The notes under the pieces are model-generated. The model worked only from the letters and a program-made list of their open reading frames with translations, made no database searches and had not been told where the DNA came from. Position numbers and translations under genes: made by a program. This document shows, piece by piece, positions 26,270-35,432 of a DNA stretch of 64,000 nucleotides. Every line of letters starts with the position of its first letter. The stretch's first letter is position 1. The stretch is from positions 682,001 through 746,000 of the forward strand of contig NZ_CP014223.1 of NCBI RefSeq assembly GCF_001561955.1, given 5' to 3'. Source of the stretch: Anaerotignum propionicum DSM 1682. GTDB lineage: Bacteria > Bacillota > Clostridia > Lachnospirales > Anaerotignaceae.

Positions 26270-26491
26270 TAAATAGGCACAAAATATTTATAAAATATAT
26301 GTTAAATAGATGAAGTTATTGTGAAAATAGCTGATTATATTGATTTATAGGAAAATCATTGAAAATTAAGAGGATTTCTTAGGAATTTGGAGAATACTAA
26401 TAGCAAACAAATAGATTTTTCTATTTGGAATTTAAAACTTAATAATTTACAAATCCAGAGGTATATCACCAGTATAAAGGGGGAGATTGCA

Positions 26492-26908
26492 ATGGTTCAG
26501 ATTCTTGCAGGCGAAAAAGGTGTAGGTAAAACGAAACGACTCATCGCGATGGCTAATGAGGCAAGCAAGGAAGCAAACGGTTGCGTTGTGTTTGTAGATG
26601 ATGACAACAGCCGCATGTATGATCTTCATTATAGTGTACGGTTTGTAGATACGCCAAAATTCATCATGGAAAATACGCAGGTTTTCCGGGGTTTTGTGTA
26701 CGGTATCCTCTCTCAAAACAGTGATATAGAAAAAATTTATATTGATGGATTAAACCATATTATGGAAAAAGTGGACGATAAGGATTTTATTACATTCATT
26801 AATCATTTGGAGTCCATTTCAAAGGAATCTGAAACGGATTTTACAATGATTATAAGCCGAAAAGAGGAGGAACTTCCAAAGGAAGTTCAACCGTATCTGG
26901 TAAAATAA
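26492..26908 (+). CDS. Small P-loop ATPase-like protein of unknown function
   Basis: A 138-residue protein starting MVQILAGEKGVGKTK, with a clean Walker A motif at residues 7-14. A possible Walker B-like strand is KIYIDGLNHIM. It is too short for a complete AAA+ or kinase fold and has no lid or sensor motif. The family is conserved among Clostridia as hypothetical proteins, as far as I recall. ATG 26492 has GGGGGAG 7 bases upstream; the longer frame from TTG 26387 is not supported. It is alone between glk and a terminator. Confidence 0.7.
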   Translation: MVQILAGEKGVGKTKRLIAMANEASKEANGCVVFVDDDNSRMYDLHYSVRFVDTPKFIMENTQVFRGFVYGILSQNSDIEKIYIDGLNHIMEKVDDKDFITFINHLESISKESETDFTMIISRKEEELPKEVQPYLVK

Positions 26909-26923
26909 AATAAGAATATTGAG

Positions 26924-26963
26924 CGGTCAGCCATTTCCAAAAGGAATGTGTTGGCCGTTTTTT
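26924..26963 (+). terminator. Terminator after the P-loop gene
   Basis: CGGTCAGCCATTTCC pairs imperfectly with GGAATGTGTTGGCCG and is followed by TTTTTT. Confidence 0.82.
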
Positions 26964-27334
26964 GATTGCGCAATAATTCGTTTTAGTATTTTGAAGGATT
27001 GTTGTATGACAAGATTTTGGTTTCCATAATATTTTTATAAGTTAAAATAATATTGGATTTCATTGATTTTTTGTGTAATCGGTTTACAAAAAAATAAAAT
27101 CTTTTCCCAGTGATATATGAAAAAAACCAAATAATTGTAAAAATATTAGTGCATATGTCATTATTTTTTGTACAATTTAAAGAACATTATCTGTTTTGCC
27201 TTTACGAGGGCTACGGCATATGCTAAAATACAGGGGAAGAAAAGTATTTTGTATTCAAATGTGGGAATTTTACCTTTATAATTGTGCAGATTGCTTAGCA
27301 AAACAGAGAGAGTTAAGGGGAAAGGTGAGATAGT
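26964..27334 (+). promoter_or_regulatory. Spacer with promoter of the type I CoA-transferase
   Basis: No gene is seen. TTTACG (27201-27206), 17 bases, TAAAAT (27224-27229) is the best promoter, giving a leader of about 100 bases. No clear operator was found. Confidence 0.5.
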
Positions 27335-28642
27335 ATGAATAAATTTCGTGAAATGTATCTGGCGAAAAAAATGACTCCAGAAGGAGTAGCTAAATTTGTA
27401 AAATCAGGAGACGTTTGTGCCGCACCAACAGGGTTAGAGGCGCCAACAGCAATTTGTGAGGCGATAGGAAAAAGAGCGGCAAACGGTGAATTGACAGGTG
27501 TAACCCATCATCAAACTTTATGTGCGGAATCAGGTGCTTATTTAAACTATGACTTAAAGGGAAAATATGACTATGTTTCTTGGTTTACCGGTGCAGCCGG
27601 CAGAAAAGGAATTCAGGATGGTTACTACACTTATATTCCCAATAACTACAGCACGATTCCCGGCTACTGGAAAAATGTTCAGCCTAGACTGGATGTTTTT
27701 TATGCAGAGGTTTCACCAATGGATGACCATGGTTATTTTAGCTGTGGCATGGCAGGTGCAGAAGTTGTAGCAATGCGTGACAAAGCCAAAATTATTCTTT
27801 TGGATGTAAATGATAAAATGCCACGTGTTTTGGGTAATAACCAGATTCATATTTCTCAGGTTACAGCTCTTTGTGAATCCTCAAGAGCGCTTTCTATTTT
27901 ACCTAATGCGCCTTTGACCGATGTAGATAGAAAAATTGGACAGATGATCGCTGATGAAGTAATCAATGGATCCACATTGCAGCTGGGCATTGGAGGTATT
28001 CCCAATGCTGTTGGTGTCCTATTGAAGGACAAAACTGACTTGGGTATTCATACAGAAATGTTTACTGACAGCATGGTGGACTTAATTGAATGCGGCGCAG
28101 TAACAAATATGAATAAGCCAATTAATGTGGGTAAAACAGTTGCCACATTGGCATGGGGTTCCCAGAAGATGTATGATTTTATGGACAACAACCCTGCTTT
28201 TGAAATGCATCCTGTTGACTACACAAACAATCCTTATATCATTGGTCAGCATGATAATTTTGTTTCTGTAAATGCTTGCGTTGAAATTGACTTATTTGGA
28301 CAGGTTTGTGCTGAAAGCCTTGGAACAAAGCATTACAGCGGTTCCGGCGGTCAGGTGGATTTTGTTCGTGGTGCAAATTTATCTAAGGGCGGTAAAGGCT
28401 TTATCGCAATGACCTCTACCACTAAGGGTGGCACAATTTCTAAAATTAAGCCAACTTTGACACCTGGTTCTATTGTAACTACCTCCAAAAACGAAGTGGA
28501 CTTTTTGGTAACGGAAAATAACATAGTACGTCTGAAAGGTCAGACAGCAAGCGACAGAGCGAAAATGATTATTTCTCTTGCTGCACCTCAGTTCCAAGAA
28601 GAATTGGAATTTGAAGCAAGAAAAATGAACCTGATTGTTTAA
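27335..28642 (+). CDS. Type I CoA-transferase, 4-hydroxybutyrate/acetyl-CoA hydrolase family
   Basis: Moves CoA between acetyl-CoA and another carboxylate through a glutamyl-CoA intermediate. The 435-residue chain has the two-domain layout of Cat2/AbfT-type enzymes: LGIGGIPNAVGVLL (residues ~217-230), then LGIHTEMFTDSMVDL with E241 at the catalytic position, and the C-terminal GSGGQVDFVRGA and TTKGGTISKIKPTL. Candidates are 4-hydroxybutyrate, butyrate or propionate as acceptor. The sequence alone does not decide, and it is not the short-chain propionate CoA-transferase fold. AAAGGTGAG precedes the ATG, and a terminator follows. Confidence 0.9.
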   Translation: MNKFREMYLAKKMTPEGVAKFVKSGDVCAAPTGLEAPTAICEAIGKRAANGELTGVTHHQTLCAESGAYLNYDLKGKYDYVSWFTGAAGRKGIQDGYYTYIPNNYSTIPGYWKNVQPRLDVFYAEVSPMDDHGYFSCGMAGAEVVAMRDKAKIILLDVNDKMPRVLGNNQIHISQVTALCESSRALSILPNAPLTDVDRKIGQMIADEVINGSTLQLGIGGIPNAVGVLLKDKTDLGIHTEMFTDSMVDLIECGAVTNMNKPINVGKTVATLAWGSQKMYDFMDNNPAFEMHPVDYTNNPYIIGQHDNFVSVNACVEIDLFGQVCAESLGTKHYSGSGGQVDFVRGANLSKGGKGFIAMTSTTKGGTISKIKPTLTPGSIVTTSKNEVDFLVTENNIVRLKGQTASDRAKMIISLAAPQFQEELEFEARKMNLIV

Positions 28643-28691
28643 GAATCTGTGAATTATTTGCCCTTGAAGGGTAGGAATATTTAAGAATGAT

Positions 28692-28737
28692 AAAACCTTT
28701 TCCTGAAATGAAAGTTGTTTTGGGAAAAGGTTTTTTT
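28692..28737 (+). terminator. Terminator after the CoA-transferase
   Basis: AAAACCTTTTCC (28692-28703) pairs with the GGAAAAGGTTTT beginning at 28723, running into T7. It shows that the open frame upstream of ATG 28798 is not coding. Confidence 0.88.
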
Positions 28738-28797
28738 AGAATTCAAATTTTGACAAATTCTAAAAGTTGTGCTATTTTTGAAAAAACAAGTAGGGGG

Positions 28798-29253
28798 ATG
28801 GAAGCATTGAGAGCTAGTTGGGATGAGTACTTTATGCAGATTGCAGAAATTGTAAAAACCAGATCAACCTGTTTACGCCGACAAGTTGGAGCTGTAATTG
28901 TAAAAGATAACAGAATTATCACCACTGGGTATAATGGTGCACCATCAGGTTTGATGCACTGTACAGAGCTTGGCGGTTGCGAAAGAGAACGATTAGGGAT
29001 TCCATCTGGTCAGCGTCATGAGCTGTGTCGTGCGTTGCATGCAGAGCAAAATGCAATTATTCAGGCGGCAAATCTAGGAATTTCCACGGATGATGGAACC
29101 ATTTATATTACCTTGCAACCTTGTGTTATTTGTGCCAAGATGCTGATTAATGCGGGGATTAAGCGCATTGTTCATAAGGGGGAGTATCCTGATGAGCTAT
29201 CCAGAAGAATTTTGGAAGAGGCAAAGATAGAAATTACCATTATGGCGGAATAA
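28798..29253 (+). CDS. comEB: dCMP deaminase family protein
   Basis: Deaminates dCMP to dUMP for thymidylate synthesis. It has the zinc-dependent signature ALHAEQNAI (His and Glu) and [11 protein letters not shown] (two Cys), plus TGYNGAPSG and the extra [12 protein letters not shown] cysteine cluster usual in bacterial dCMP deaminases. The start is uncertain: ATG 28798 has no spacing from GGGGG, while TTG 28807 lies 9 bases after it and gives the typical MRASWDEYF start. Length is about 150 residues, normal for the family. Confidence 0.92.
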   Translation: MEALRASWDEYFMQIAEIVKTRSTCLRRQVGAVIVKDNRIITTGYNGAPSGLMHCTELGGCERERLGIPSGQRHELCRALHAEQNAIIQAANLGISTDDGTIYITLQPCVICAKMLINAGIKRIVHKGEYPDELSRRILEEAKIEITIMAE

Positions 29254-29625
29254 AAAAGATTACGTTCAAGATGATTAGTTTTTTGTGGTATTTTGTTCGA
29301 ATTTACATACAATATGTTACAATATTTTATCGAAGCATGGAAACAGATGGGCGGAATACAAAAAAAGCATTGGTCTCATGGAGTGATAAAGGCACCAATG
29401 CTTTTTTACTTCACTGTTATGTATGGAAAATCAGCATTTAGGGTTTGGTTTGAGGCAGGTTTCGTGTAGCTTTTGAACCTAGAATATTTAAAGGTTGAAG
29501 AAACTTGCTTCTGCTTAAGAGTAGGCAACGTGTTTTTTCGAATCCTTTGCTTTTAAATAAAATTCGGAGAAACTATTTTATTTTGTTTGATAAAGGATGG
29601 ATTAAATTATATTTTTATTTGTCGT
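29254..29625. other. Spacer with one terminator and no gene
   Basis: The hairpin at 29361-29407 is described separately. The remaining ~220 bases up to the def stop show no open frame with a ribosome site. Confidence 0.5.
29361..29407 (+). terminator. Hairpin terminator downstream of comEB
   Basis: AAAAAAGCATTGGT (29361-29374) pairs with ACCAATGCTTTTTT (29394-29407), a perfect 14-base stem. Confidence 0.88.
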
Positions 29626-30120
29626 TTAAGATTTCTGGAGTGTTTCTTTCCAGAAAAAGGACTGATTATTAATACTGCGCATGACTGCCAAAATACCATC
29701 TAGATGGTCAAATTCGTGCTGTAATAACTCGGCTAGGTCACCACTTAACTCCATTTTGCATGGACGTTGTTCCATATCAGTATAGTGAATGATGCAGTGT
29801 CGATAGCGCATTACCTTAACCAAGAGATTTGGGAAGGACATGCAGTCGTCTAACACTTCCATCTGCTCCTCATCGGGAAATTCTAAACGGGGATTGAGAA
29901 ATACCACAGGGTGATCGATATGCATATATAAAATTCTTTTTGGTACTCCAATTTGAGGTGCGGCGATGGCACGTCCGGCGCCATATTTTTTGCGAAATGC
30001 CATGAGTGTATCATGTAAATCCTCTACGATTTTGGGGAGATTGGGATAGTCTTCTTTTGTTACGGGAGTAGAAACTTGATACAGTGCGGGATTGCCTAAG
30101 AGTAAAATTTTTTGCTCCAT
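29626..30120 (-). CDS. def: Peptide deformylase-like protein with variant motifs
   Basis: Peptide deformylase removes the formyl group from nascent proteins with an Fe/Zn centre. The 164-residue protein keeps the metal ligands: Cys in DDCMSFP and both His in LLQHEFDHLDG. Motif 1 reads GRAIAAPQIG instead of GxGLAAPQ, and motif 2 is DDCMS instead of EGCLS. This is a divergent clostridial subgroup that may have an altered substrate or act as a second deformylase. AAGGAGTGA precedes the ATG. Confidence 0.85.
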   Translation of the reverse strand: MEQKILLLGNPALYQVSTPVTKEDYPNLPKIVEDLHDTLMAFRKKYGAGRAIAAPQIGVPKRILYMHIDHPVVFLNPRLEFPDEEQMEVLDDCMSFPNLLVKVMRYRHCIIHYTDMEQRPCKMELSGDLAELLQHEFDHLDGILAVMRSINNQSFFWKETLQKS

Positions 30121-30207
30121 TTACGTCACTCCTTTTTTTATTAGTATACACCCCTTTTTTTGTAGGAACAATGGCGAACATAGTTTCTTTTTTTTGTGTG
30201 GTTTGGG

Positions 30208-30236
30208 TTGCTCTTTCGATGTTTGTCCAGTATAAT
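30208..30236 (+). promoter_or_regulatory. Promoter of ruvAB
   Basis: TTGCTC (30208-30213), 17 bases, TATAAT (30231-30236), about 30 bases before ATG. Confidence 0.7.
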
Positions 30237-30265
30237 AATTCCATAGAGAAAGAGAGGGGAAGGGT

Positions 30266-30865
30266 ATGATCTCTTATATTAAGGGTACCTTGGCGCATCG
30301 AGGCGAAAGCTTTATCATTTTGGAAAATGGTGGAATGGGATATCAGATTTTTGTTTCTGCCGGATTCCTCTCCAGAATGCCTGAGGTGGGCAAGGATATA
30401 AAGGTTTTCACATATATGAGTGTGAAAGAGGACGGAATCTCTCTCTTTGGTTTTTCATCAAAAGAAGAGCAAGAAATGTTTCTGAAATTATTAACCGTCG
30501 GTGGCGTTGGGCCTAAGGGGGCATTGGGATTTTTATCACAGCTGACGCCTCAGGAAATTGTCATGGCGATTTTATCCGCGGATGCGAAAACCCTTTCAAA
30601 AGCCCCCGGTGTGGGAAAAAAGACAGCGCAACGGGTTATTTTGGAATTAAAGGATAAATGCACAACGGAGGATGCTATTGCAATCCCCATGGAGATGGTG
30701 GACGGAGACTCTGTTGGTGGTGCAAAATTTGAAGCAATCGAAGCCATGACGGCGTTGGGATACAGCCGCAGTGAGGCCGCTAAGGCGGTGGGATTGGTGG
30801 CTGCCGAAGGCATGACTACGGAAGATATTTTAAAAGCGGCATTAAAAAAGATGATTACATATTAA
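30266..30865 (+). CDS. ruvA: Holliday junction branch migration protein RuvA
   Basis: Binds the four-way junction and recruits RuvB during recombination. The 199-residue protein has the N-terminal OB fold (MISYIKGTLAHRGESFIILENGGMGY), two helix-hairpin-helix elements (LLTVGGVGPKGALGFLS and LSKAPGVGKKTAQRVILELKDK), and the C-terminal UBA-like domain that touches RuvB (EAIEAMTALGYSRSEA). AGGGT precedes the ATG. It is followed 10-19 bases later by ruvB in the usual order; ruvC is not adjacent, as is common in Firmicutes. Confidence 0.97.
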   Translation: MISYIKGTLAHRGESFIILENGGMGYQIFVSAGFLSRMPEVGKDIKVFTYMSVKEDGISLFGFSSKEEQEMFLKLLTVGGVGPKGALGFLSQLTPQEIVMAILSADAKTLSKAPGVGKKTAQRVILELKDKCTTEDAIAIPMEMVDGDSVGGAKFEAIEAMTALGYSRSEAAKAVGLVAAEGMTTEDILKAALKKMITY

Positions 30866-30884
30866 ATAAAAGCAGGTGTTACTA

Positions 30885-31889
30885 TTGGAAAATCGGCGAA
30901 TACTAACAGCGGCGTTTGGTGAGGAGGATAAAGAATTTGAACCCAAGCTCAGACCCCAGCAGTTAGACAGCTATATTGGACAGGAAAGTGTAAAAGAAAA
31001 TTTAAAGGTGTTTATTCAAGCGGCTCAGCAAAGGGGAGAAGCCTTGGATCATGTTTTGCTATATGGTCCTCCCGGATTGGGAAAGACTACTTTATCCAAT
31101 ATTATTGCCAAAGAGATGGGGGTTCATATCAAAACCACATCAGGCCCTGCCATTGAGCGTGCGGGGGATATGGCGGCTGTTTTAAACAGCTTAAGCGAAG
31201 GGGATATTCTTTTTATTGACGAAATCCATCGATTAAACCGTATGATTGAGGAAATACTGTATCCTGCTATGGAGGATTATGTCATAGATATCATGATTGG
31301 CAAGGGGCCGGGGGCAAGATCTGTTAGATTGGATTTGCCTAAGTTTACGCTGATTGGGGCTACCACCAGAATTGGCCTTCTTACGGCGCCCTTAAGGGAT
31401 CGATTTGGTGTTGTGCAACGCCTAGAACCTTACGATATCCATAGCCTGAAGACGATTATTTGTCGTTCTGCTGATGTTTTGCAGGTTGAAATAGATGAAG
31501 ACGGTGCAGAGGAAATTGCCCGTCGTTCAAGGGGAACTCCCCGAATTGCTAATCGTCTTTTAAAAAGAGTAAGAGATTTTGCCCAGGTGCGCTATGAAGG
31601 AGCAATCAATGGTGAGGTCGCTCGTTTTGCTTTGGATTTATTAGAGGTTGATAAAATGGGGCTGGATTTGATTGACCGTAAAATGCTATTGATGATGATA
31701 GAGAAGTTTGATGGTAAGCCTGTAGGGCTTGATACCCTAGCAGCTTCTATTGGAGAAGAATCGGAGACCATTGAGGATGTGTATGAGCCATATCTGCTAC
31801 AGTTGGGCTATATACAACGTACCCCCAGAGGAAGAGTCGTGACGGGAGCCGGATATGCTCATTTTGGGCTAAAAGCGAAAGAGGTTTGA
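30885..31889 (+). CDS. ruvB: Holliday junction DNA helicase RuvB
   Basis: The AAA+ motor that drives branch migration on RuvA-bound junctions. Walker A is [10 protein letters not shown], Walker B is FIDEIHRL, sensor 1 is LIGATTRIG, and the arginine finger follows in APLRDRFGV. The C-terminal winged helix ends with TPRGRVVT. Family starts read MENR, so TTG 30885 is preferred, with AGGTG 6 bases upstream; GTG 30876 adds three residues. Length is 334 residues, as usual. Confidence 0.97.
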   Translation: MENRRILTAAFGEEDKEFEPKLRPQQLDSYIGQESVKENLKVFIQAAQQRGEALDHVLLYGPPGLGKTTLSNIIAKEMGVHIKTTSGPAIERAGDMAAVLNSLSEGDILFIDEIHRLNRMIEEILYPAMEDYVIDIMIGKGPGARSVRLDLPKFTLIGATTRIGLLTAPLRDRFGVVQRLEPYDIHSLKTIICRSADVLQVEIDEDGAEEIARRSRGTPRIANRLLKRVRDFAQVRYEGAINGEVARFALDLLEVDKMGLDLIDRKMLLMMIEKFDGKPVGLDTLAASIGEESETIEDVYEPYLLQLGYIQRTPRGRVVTGAGYAHFGLKAKEV

Positions 31890-31947
31890 AGAAGTAGGCA
31901 GTTTTTCATTATATGAAAGAAAGAATCGAATTGAGAAGGAGATATCT

Positions 31948-32211
31948 ATGAAATTAGGGATTGAGGAATTGATTGAAAATGTAAAGGATGAACTGCTTTG
32001 CTATGAGGATATGGAGCAGGCTACCCAGAAATGGGAAAAGGAGTTTCGTCTTTGGATTGATAAAAACAAAGGGAAAAACAAAGATATTTTGGTAGAACAA
32101 AATCAAGTATTTTTTAAAATAAAGGATGAGGAAGAAATTTTTGAAATTGCAAACTCCTATATGGATGCCATTGATGAAGGAAGCATAAAGCAATATTGGG
32201 AGAAGTTTTAA
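31948..32211 (+). CDS. Small hypothetical protein
   Basis: 87 residues, acidic and Lys-rich, with no membrane segment or known motif. A good ribosome site (AAGGAG, 7 bases) precedes the ATG, and codon use resembles neighbouring genes, so it is probably expressed. It lies 58 bases after ruvB. Function unknown. Confidence 0.65.
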   Translation: MKLGIEELIENVKDELLCYEDMEQATQKWEKEFRLWIDKNKGKNKDILVEQNQVFFKIKDEEEIFEIANSYMDAIDEGSIKQYWEKF

Positions 32212-32313
32212 TTTTGAGATTTTATGAAAATTGGAAATCTTTCCTGCTAATCTGCTTTAAAGGCAAAACTGCCAATTACAGTTAACAAAAAGGGGTTGAG
32301 GGAGTTGATGAGA

Positions 32314-32532
32314 ATGAACGTTGTAATGTTATTGGGCATTTTTGTGCTATTTTTTTTATTTGGTGGTATGATTTTAGCGGGGTTTGCTATTTGGGCTCTG
32401 GCAACAAAAAAAGATACCTTGCCTCAGTGGGCAAAAGTTGTACTTTGGCTGTTTGTTGCTTTAGCGGCGGTTTTACTGGTTGCAGTAATTTTTGGTATTA
32501 TAGCATTCTTCGGAAACGTTGTGATGCATTAA
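32314..32532 (+). CDS. Small two-helix membrane protein
   Basis: A ~72-residue product with two hydrophobic segments (residues ~4-28 and ~42-65) separated by a short charged loop KKDTLPQWAK. ATG 32314 is chosen, with GGGAG 9 bases upstream; ATG 32308 and TTG 32296 are in frame. No family was recognised. It resembles the small membrane proteins often found near stress genes, here next to rubrerythrin, but no link is shown. Confidence 0.6.
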   Translation: MNVVMLLGIFVLFFLFGGMILAGFAIWALATKKDTLPQWAKVVLWLFVALAAVLLVAVIFGIIAFFGNVVMH

Positions 32533-32668
32533 GGTTCGGCTAATAATGCACAGATATGGTAAGACATTATAATTGTGGTAATATTGGTTGAAAAGGCCTA
32601 TTCTAAGGTATTTTTTTCTTCGGTTGGGGAAAACTGAGAGTAAAATATTATCTTAGGAGGGATTTTAA

Positions 32669-33202
32669 ATGGAATTAAAGGGCAGTAAGACGGAAAAGAA
32701 TCTCCTTTCCGCTTTTATGGGAGAGGCGATGGCAGCGGTTCGGTATAAGTTGTATGCAGAAAAGGCTCATGAAGAAGGTTATGAGCAGATAAAAGGTATT
32801 TTTGATGAAACCTCGGATAATGAGATTCAGCATGCAAAGCGTATTTTGGATTTTTCCAAGGGCATTGGCAATACCGAAGCGAATCTGAAGGCAGGTGCCT
32901 ATGGCGAGCATGAGGAATGGTCAGATATTTATAAAGAAATGGAAGCAACTGCCAGAGAGGAAAACTTTGTTGAAATTGCAAATTTCTTTAAGCATGTTGC
33001 TTCTGTGGAAAAGGAACATGAAGAGCGTTATCAATCTTTGCTGAAATTATTGGAAGAGCAAAAGGTTTTTCAGGGAGATGAAAGCACTGTTTGGGTGTGC
33101 AAAAACTGCGGCTATGTTCATGTAGGAAAACAGCCACCTCAAAAATGCCCTGTATGTCAGTATCCACAGGCATATTATGAAAGAAAGGCAAACAATTATT
33201 AA
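32669..33202 (+). CDS. rbr: Rubrerythrin
   Basis: A cytoplasmic di-iron peroxidase that reduces hydrogen peroxide in anaerobes, taking electrons through its own rubredoxin domain. The first ~135 residues are a four-helix ferritin-like bundle with Glu/His ligands (FMGEAMAAVRY, ETSDNEIQHA, VEKEHEERY). The C-terminal rubredoxin-like knot has CKNCGY and CPVCQYPQ. All four cysteines are present. TAGGAGG precedes the ATG. The electron donor is not encoded nearby. Confidence 0.96.
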   Translation: MELKGSKTEKNLLSAFMGEAMAAVRYKLYAEKAHEEGYEQIKGIFDETSDNEIQHAKRILDFSKGIGNTEANLKAGAYGEHEEWSDIYKEMEATAREENFVEIANFFKHVASVEKEHEERYQSLLKLLEEQKVFQGDESTVWVCKNCGYVHVGKQPPQKCPVCQYPQAYYERKANNY

Positions 33203-33390
33203 ATAAAATAGGGAGGTTTCCTTCGTCCCCAGTGTATACGAAGAGGTAGTATGCTTATCTGTTGAAATGACTGATTGAATAACTGATTTTATAAAGTTTT
33301 GACTTTGTATACAGAATAAAAGGAGGACTCCCTCCTGATACATAAATGTTTTATTTAGAAATGTATTTTATAATAGATGGGGTTAAAAGA

Positions 33391-34089
33391 ATGATTTATA
33401 AGAACATGAAGGAAGCCGTTTTTATAAAGCGAACCAATCGCTTTTTTGCTTTTGTAAGCATAGACGGAGTGGAAACGCCGGTTCATGTAAAAAACACAGG
33501 TCGATGCAAGGAGTTGCTGCAAGAAGGTGCTAGGGTATTTTTGGAGCCCGCAGAGAATCCTTTGAGAAAAACAAAATATTCTCTGATTTCCGTTTATAAA
33601 GGAGACACCTTGGTAAATATGGATTCTCAAGCGCCAAATCAGGTTGTAGCAGAGGCGTTATTGGAAGGTAGAATTCCGGAAATTGGTGAAGTTTCTGTTT
33701 TGCGCAGAGAAGTTGTTTATGGAAATTCTCGTTTTGACTTATATTTTGAAGTAGGAGATCGCCGTGGATACATTGAGGTTAAGGGTGCTACCTTAGAGGA
33801 AGATGGGATTTGTAAATTTCCTGACGCACCCACTAGTCGAGGCAGAAAACATATTTTAGAATTAATTCAGGCGGTTCAGGATGGATTTGAGGCATATATT
33901 TTGTTTGTAATCCAAATGGAAGGTACAAAGGCCTTTTTTCCCCATTGGGAGCGAGATGCTGCATTTTCCAAGGCGTTGGTTGAGGCAGAGCAAGCCGGTG
34001 TAAAAGTTTTGGCCTATGATTGTAAAGTAAGCATAGATGCATTAGAACTCTCACAAAAAGTTTTCTCTTCTTTAGAACAGCGGAGATAG
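33391..34089 (+). CDS. sfsA: SfsA family DNA-binding/nuclease-like protein
   Basis: The 232-residue protein has the family's full length and landmarks: RTNRFFAFVSIDG, HVKNTGRCKELL, FDLYFEV, YIEVKGATLEEDG with the PD-(D/E)xK-like Glu-Val-Lys, FPDAPTSRGRKHILEL and LFVIQM. In E. coli SfsA was named for a role in maltose gene regulation, while its fold suggests a nuclease. The cellular role here is unknown. ATG 33391 follows GGGG by ~8 bases and matches the usual start; ATG 33346 is upstream but unsupported. Confidence 0.92.
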   Translation: MIYKNMKEAVFIKRTNRFFAFVSIDGVETPVHVKNTGRCKELLQEGARVFLEPAENPLRKTKYSLISVYKGDTLVNMDSQAPNQVVAEALLEGRIPEIGEVSVLRREVVYGNSRFDLYFEVGDRRGYIEVKGATLEEDGICKFPDAPTSRGRKHILELIQAVQDGFEAYILFVIQMEGTKAFFPHWERDAAFSKALVEAEQAGVKVLAYDCKVSIDALELSQKVFSSLEQRR

Positions 34090-34152
34090 GGCATATCTAT
34101 TCTCTTTAGGACATAGACTGATAAAGAATATAGTCTTTGGGGAGGAACGTGC

Positions 34153-35316
34153 ATGAAAAAAAAGATATTGGCGGCAGTGACAGCATTTTTCTGTTTTCTG
34201 GCGCCCTTTTCTGTTTGTGCGGAAGAAGGCGACAACAGCAGTTTGCAACTGCAGTCAAAAAGCGCTGTTTTGATGGATCAGGCGACGGGTACGGTGGTAT
34301 ATGAAAAAAATAGCCATGAGGCGATGCCCCTTGCCAGTGTAACAAAAGTTATGACATTACTGCTGATTTATGAGGCCCAGGCAGACGGAAAGTTTGCATG
34401 GACTGATACGGTACAGGTAAGTGACCATGCGGCGGCGATGGGGGGGTCTCAGGTGTTTTTAGAACCGGGAGAAACCCAGACGGCGGCAGATATGACAAAA
34501 TGCATTGCCATTGCATCTGCAAATGATGCCGCTGTGGCAATGGCTGAGTTTGTAGCAGGGAGCGAGGAAGCATTTGTTGAAAAAATGAACCAAAGGGCGA
34601 AAGAATTGGGTATGAAAGATACCGTTTTTGTAAATGCCTGTGGGTTGGATGCAGACGGTCACGTTTCCAGTGCATATGATATTGCGTTAATGAGTCGGGA
34701 GTTAATGAGAAAATTCCCAGAAATCAAGGAATATACAACCACTTGGATGGACACCATCACCCACAAAACCAGAAAAGGAGAAACAGAGTTTGGGCTAACC
34801 AATACCAATAAGCTGATTAAATGGTACGAGGGCGCAACAGGTTTGAAAACAGGTTCAACAGGTAAGGCTCTCTATTGTTTATCGGGTACAGCTGAACGAA
34901 ATGGTTTCGCATTGGTTGGCGTTGTTATGGCGGCTCCTGATTTCAAGGTTCGTTTTCAAGAAGTTATGAAGCTTCTGGATTTTGGTTTTGCAAATTATAC
35001 AATAGAAAAGGGATATCCCGTTGGTCAGGATATGGGAATGATTCCTGTGGAAAAGGGTATGAAGGAAGGCATTAATGCGGTGGTAAAGGATGAAATTTCT
35101 GTGCTGATGAGTAAAGGCAGCAAAGGACAATGGGAAACGAAAACGGAACTTATGCCCAATGTTAAGGCACCCATAGCCCAAGGCTCCAAGGTTGGCGAAA
35201 TGGTTTATACGCTAGATGGTAAGGAAGTAGGTAAAACAGATTTAATTGCTGCAGAGGCAGTAGAAAAGGCCAGCATACATATGATGCTTCAGCGGATGAT
35301 GAAACAGTGGTGCTAG
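34153..35316 (+). CDS. D-alanyl-D-alanine carboxypeptidase (low-molecular-weight PBP)
   Basis: Trims the terminal D-Ala from peptidoglycan stem peptides outside the membrane. A signal peptide spans residues 1-23 (VCA). The serine-peptidase triad motifs are S62-V-T-K65, S122-A-N124 and K232-T-G234. A PBP5-type C-terminal beta domain and a hydrophobic/amphipathic tail (IHMMLQRMMKQW) follow, probably for membrane association. It is of the DacA/DacF type; spore-cortex and vegetative roles cannot be separated. GGGGAGG precedes the ATG. Confidence 0.94.
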   Translation: MKKKILAAVTAFFCFLAPFSVCAEEGDNSSLQLQSKSAVLMDQATGTVVYEKNSHEAMPLASVTKVMTLLLIYEAQADGKFAWTDTVQVSDHAAAMGGSQVFLEPGETQTAADMTKCIAIASANDAAVAMAEFVAGSEEAFVEKMNQRAKELGMKDTVFVNACGLDADGHVSSAYDIALMSRELMRKFPEIKEYTTTWMDTITHKTRKGETEFGLTNTNKLIKWYEGATGLKTGSTGKALYCLSGTAERNGFALVGVVMAAPDFKVRFQEVMKLLDFGFANYTIEKGYPVGQDMGMIPVEKGMKEGINAVVKDEISVLMSKGSKGQWETKTELMPNVKAPIAQGSKVGEMVYTLDGKEVGKTDLIAAEAVEKASIHMMLQRMMKQWC

Positions 35317-35365
35317 GGAAAGAATCTGAATTTTTCTTGGGATCAACAAAATTAAAGTTACAAAC

Positions 35366-35409
35366 AAGGGGCACCCTTTTTGATAGATTATCATTGGGTG
35401 CCTTTTATT
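35366..35409 (+). terminator. Terminator after the carboxypeptidase
   Basis: GGCACCC (35369-35375) pairs with GGGTGCC (35396-35402) and is followed by TTTTATTT. The GGDEF gene converges from the other side. Confidence 0.75.
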
Positions 35410-35432
35410 TGGTAGAGAAGAAAGAGTGGAAA

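Noticed and set aside
30175-30187. LexA-like site CGAAC-ATA-GTTTC before ruvA
   Set aside because: The spacer is three bases instead of the required four, so it was not called as an SOS box.
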